A stretch of DNA of 64,000 nucleotides from Mycobacterium sp. ELW1 (GTDB taxonomy: Bacteria > Actinomycetota > Actinomycetes > Mycobacteriales > Mycobacteriaceae). The position numbers and the translations under genes are program-made. The notes under the pieces were generated by a model. It saw only the letters and a list, made by a program, of their open reading frames with translations, was not told the DNA's origin and did not search any database. The DNA lies in NCBI RefSeq assembly GCF_008329905.1, contig NZ_CP032155.1, forward strand, positions 806,001-870,000, given 5' to 3'. Of this stretch, positions 63,096 through 64,000 are shown in pieces. The stretch's first letter is position 1. Every line of letters starts with the position of its first letter.

Positions 63096-64000
63096 GGATC
63101 CTGCTGACCGGCGCGGCCGGGTTCATCGGTAACCGGGTCCGCGCGGCGCTGCTCGCCGACGGGCACGAGGTGGTGGCGGTCGACGTCATGCTCGACGCCG
63201 CTCACGGTCCCGGTGCCGAACTGCCCGATGACACGCACCGGGTCGATGTGCGCGACGCTGATGCCTTGGCTCCCTTGCTATCCGGGGTCGACGCGGTGTG
63301 CCATCAGGCCGCTGTGGTGGGGGCGGGTGTCAACGCCGCCGACGCGCCGTCCTATGGGAGCCACAACGACTACGGGACCGCGGTTCTGCTGGCGCAGATG
63401 TTCGCCGCCGGCGTACAGCGGTTGGTCTTGGCATCGTCGATGGTGGTGTACGGCCAGGGTGGATACCGCTGCCCGGAGCACGGTGCCGTCGAGCCGCTGC
63501 CGCGGACCCGGGCCGATCTCGATGGCGGCGTGTTCGAACATCGCTGCCCCGTCGGTGGTGAGGAACTGCAGTGGCAGCTGGTGGGTGAGGACGCGCCACT
63601 GCGCCCCCGCAGCCTGTACGCCGCCAGCAAGGCGGCCCAGGAGCATTACGCGCTGGCGTGGGCCGAATCCACCGGCGGGTCGGTGGTCGCGCTGCGCTAT
63701 CACAATGTGTACGGCCCGGGCATGCCGCGTGACACCCCCTATTCGGGAGTGGCGGCGATCTTCCGGTCGTCGCTCGAGAAGGGCGAGCCGCCAAGGGTTT
63801 TCGAAGACGGCGGCCAGATGCGAGATTTCGTGCACGTCGACGACGTCGCGGCGGCCAATGTGGCGGCCGTGCGCTCGGAGGCGGGTGGTTTTCTGGCGGC
63901 CAACGTGTGCTCGGGGCGGCCGGTCTCGATCATGACGGTCGCCACCCGGATCTGCGAGGCGCGGGGTGGGCCGGCGCCGGTGGTCACCGGTCAGTATCGC
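63092..64000 (+). CDS. galE3: NAD-dependent epimerase/dehydratase, GalE3-like (3' truncated)
   Basis: The first 303 codons of an extended SDR run off the window edge without a stop. It has the Rossmann motif LLTGAAGFIGNRV, the ASSMVVYG segment and the active-site SLYAASKAAQ (YxxxK), and RYHNVYGPG downstream, so unlike GalE2 it keeps the catalytic Tyr and Lys. It is coupled to mtnP. The substrate (UDP-glucose or another nucleotide sugar) is not determined. Confidence 0.9.
   Translation, partial: MRILLTGAAGFIGNRVRAALLADGHEVVAVDVMLDAAHGPGAELPDDTHRVDVRDADALAPLLSGVDAVCHQAAVVGAGVNAADAPSYGSHNDYGTAVLLAQMFAAGVQRLVLASSMVVYGQGGYRCPEHGAVEPLPRTRADLDGGVFEHRCPVGGEELQWQLVGEDAPLRPRSLYAASKAAQEHYALAWAESTGGSVVALRYHNVYGPGMPRDTPYSGVAAIFRSSLEKGEPPRVFEDGGQMRDFVHVDDVAAANVAAVRSEAGGFLAANVCSGRPVSIMTVATRICEARGGPAPVVTGQYR

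Overview
The window is a stretch of GC-rich actinobacterial chromosome. Gene content and order identify it as Mycobacterium sensu lato, most likely a non-tuberculous, rapid-growing (Mycolicibacterium-like) species. From hbhA to galE3 the order follows the M. tuberculosis Rv0469-Rv0536 segment: umaA, madR, hbhA, deoC, murB, mshA, gpm1, senX3-regX3, ppx1, proC, galE2, hadD, serB1, hemACDB, hemL, ccs genes, menA, mtnP, galE3. Genes I expect at this locus in M. tuberculosis (pcaA, mmpS2/mmpL2, PE_PGRS6, fabH, the senX3-regX3 MIRU) are missing. Other genes are present instead: ppk2, two secreted low-complexity proteins, a sugar-phosphate transferase, a copper ATPase, a sigma factor/Rieske/cupredoxin cluster and a MarR regulator. 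These locus comparisons come from memory, not from a search.

Layout. 1-4.5 kb: end of umaA, ppk2, a repeat-bearing membrane-anchored protein, a lipoprotein with an HExxH motif, madR. 4.6-8.5 kb: DUF445 protein, XRE regulator, hbhA and a coupled run to deoC. 8.5-12.1 kb (minus strand): DUF2993, nitrilase, methyltransferase, two DUF2505 paralogues. 12.1-24.3 kb: murB, secreted protein, L,D-transpeptidase lipoprotein, SDR, ROK regulator, mshA, YbjN-like gene, gpm1, senX3-regX3, sugar transferase. 24.4-33 kb: Rv0495c-like gene, ppx1, Rv0497-0499-like genes, a 60-bp tandem repeat, proC, an excisionase-type HTH gene, the 33-residue ribosomal protein bS22, galE2, acyltransferase. 33-41.5 kb: hadD, serB1, glutaredoxin-like gene, hemA-hemC-hemD-hemB and a train of small membrane proteins. 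41.4-51.3 kb is the most lineage-specific part: amidohydrolase, GPP34 protein, copper P1B-ATPase with a palindromic operator, DUF2236 oxygenase and TetR, the ECF sigma/Rieske/cupredoxin/phosphoesterase cluster, and a decayed deazaflavin reductase. 51.4-59.9 kb: hemL, a phosphatase, the cytochrome c maturation genes (thioredoxin, ccdA, resB, ccsA), a MinD-like ATPase, small membrane proteins, menA. 59.9-64 kb: a 590-bp gene-free gap, a secreted protein, MarR, mtnP and the start of galE3.

How the genes work together. Several blocks serve the envelope and redox balance: mycothiol (mshA), phosphate sensing (senX3-regX3) with polyphosphate turnover (ppk2, ppx1), mycolate genes (umaA, madR, hadD), peptidoglycan (murB, L,D-transpeptidase), and heme plus cytochrome c assembly plus menaquinone (hem genes, ccs genes, menA).

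The best candidate for an undescribed system lies at 47.3-50.7 kb. An ECF sigma factor is translationally coupled to a Tat-type membrane protein with a cytoplasmic N-terminal segment and an external Rieske domain. It is divergent from a cupredoxin lipoprotein, a calcineurin-like phosphoesterase and a membrane protein. A sequence box of the form TGTAACC-N5/6-CCTAYCT occurs at all three promoter positions of the cluster, and I noticed it nowhere else in the window. I saw no tRNA, rRNA, CRISPR array, insertion sequence or phage gene.
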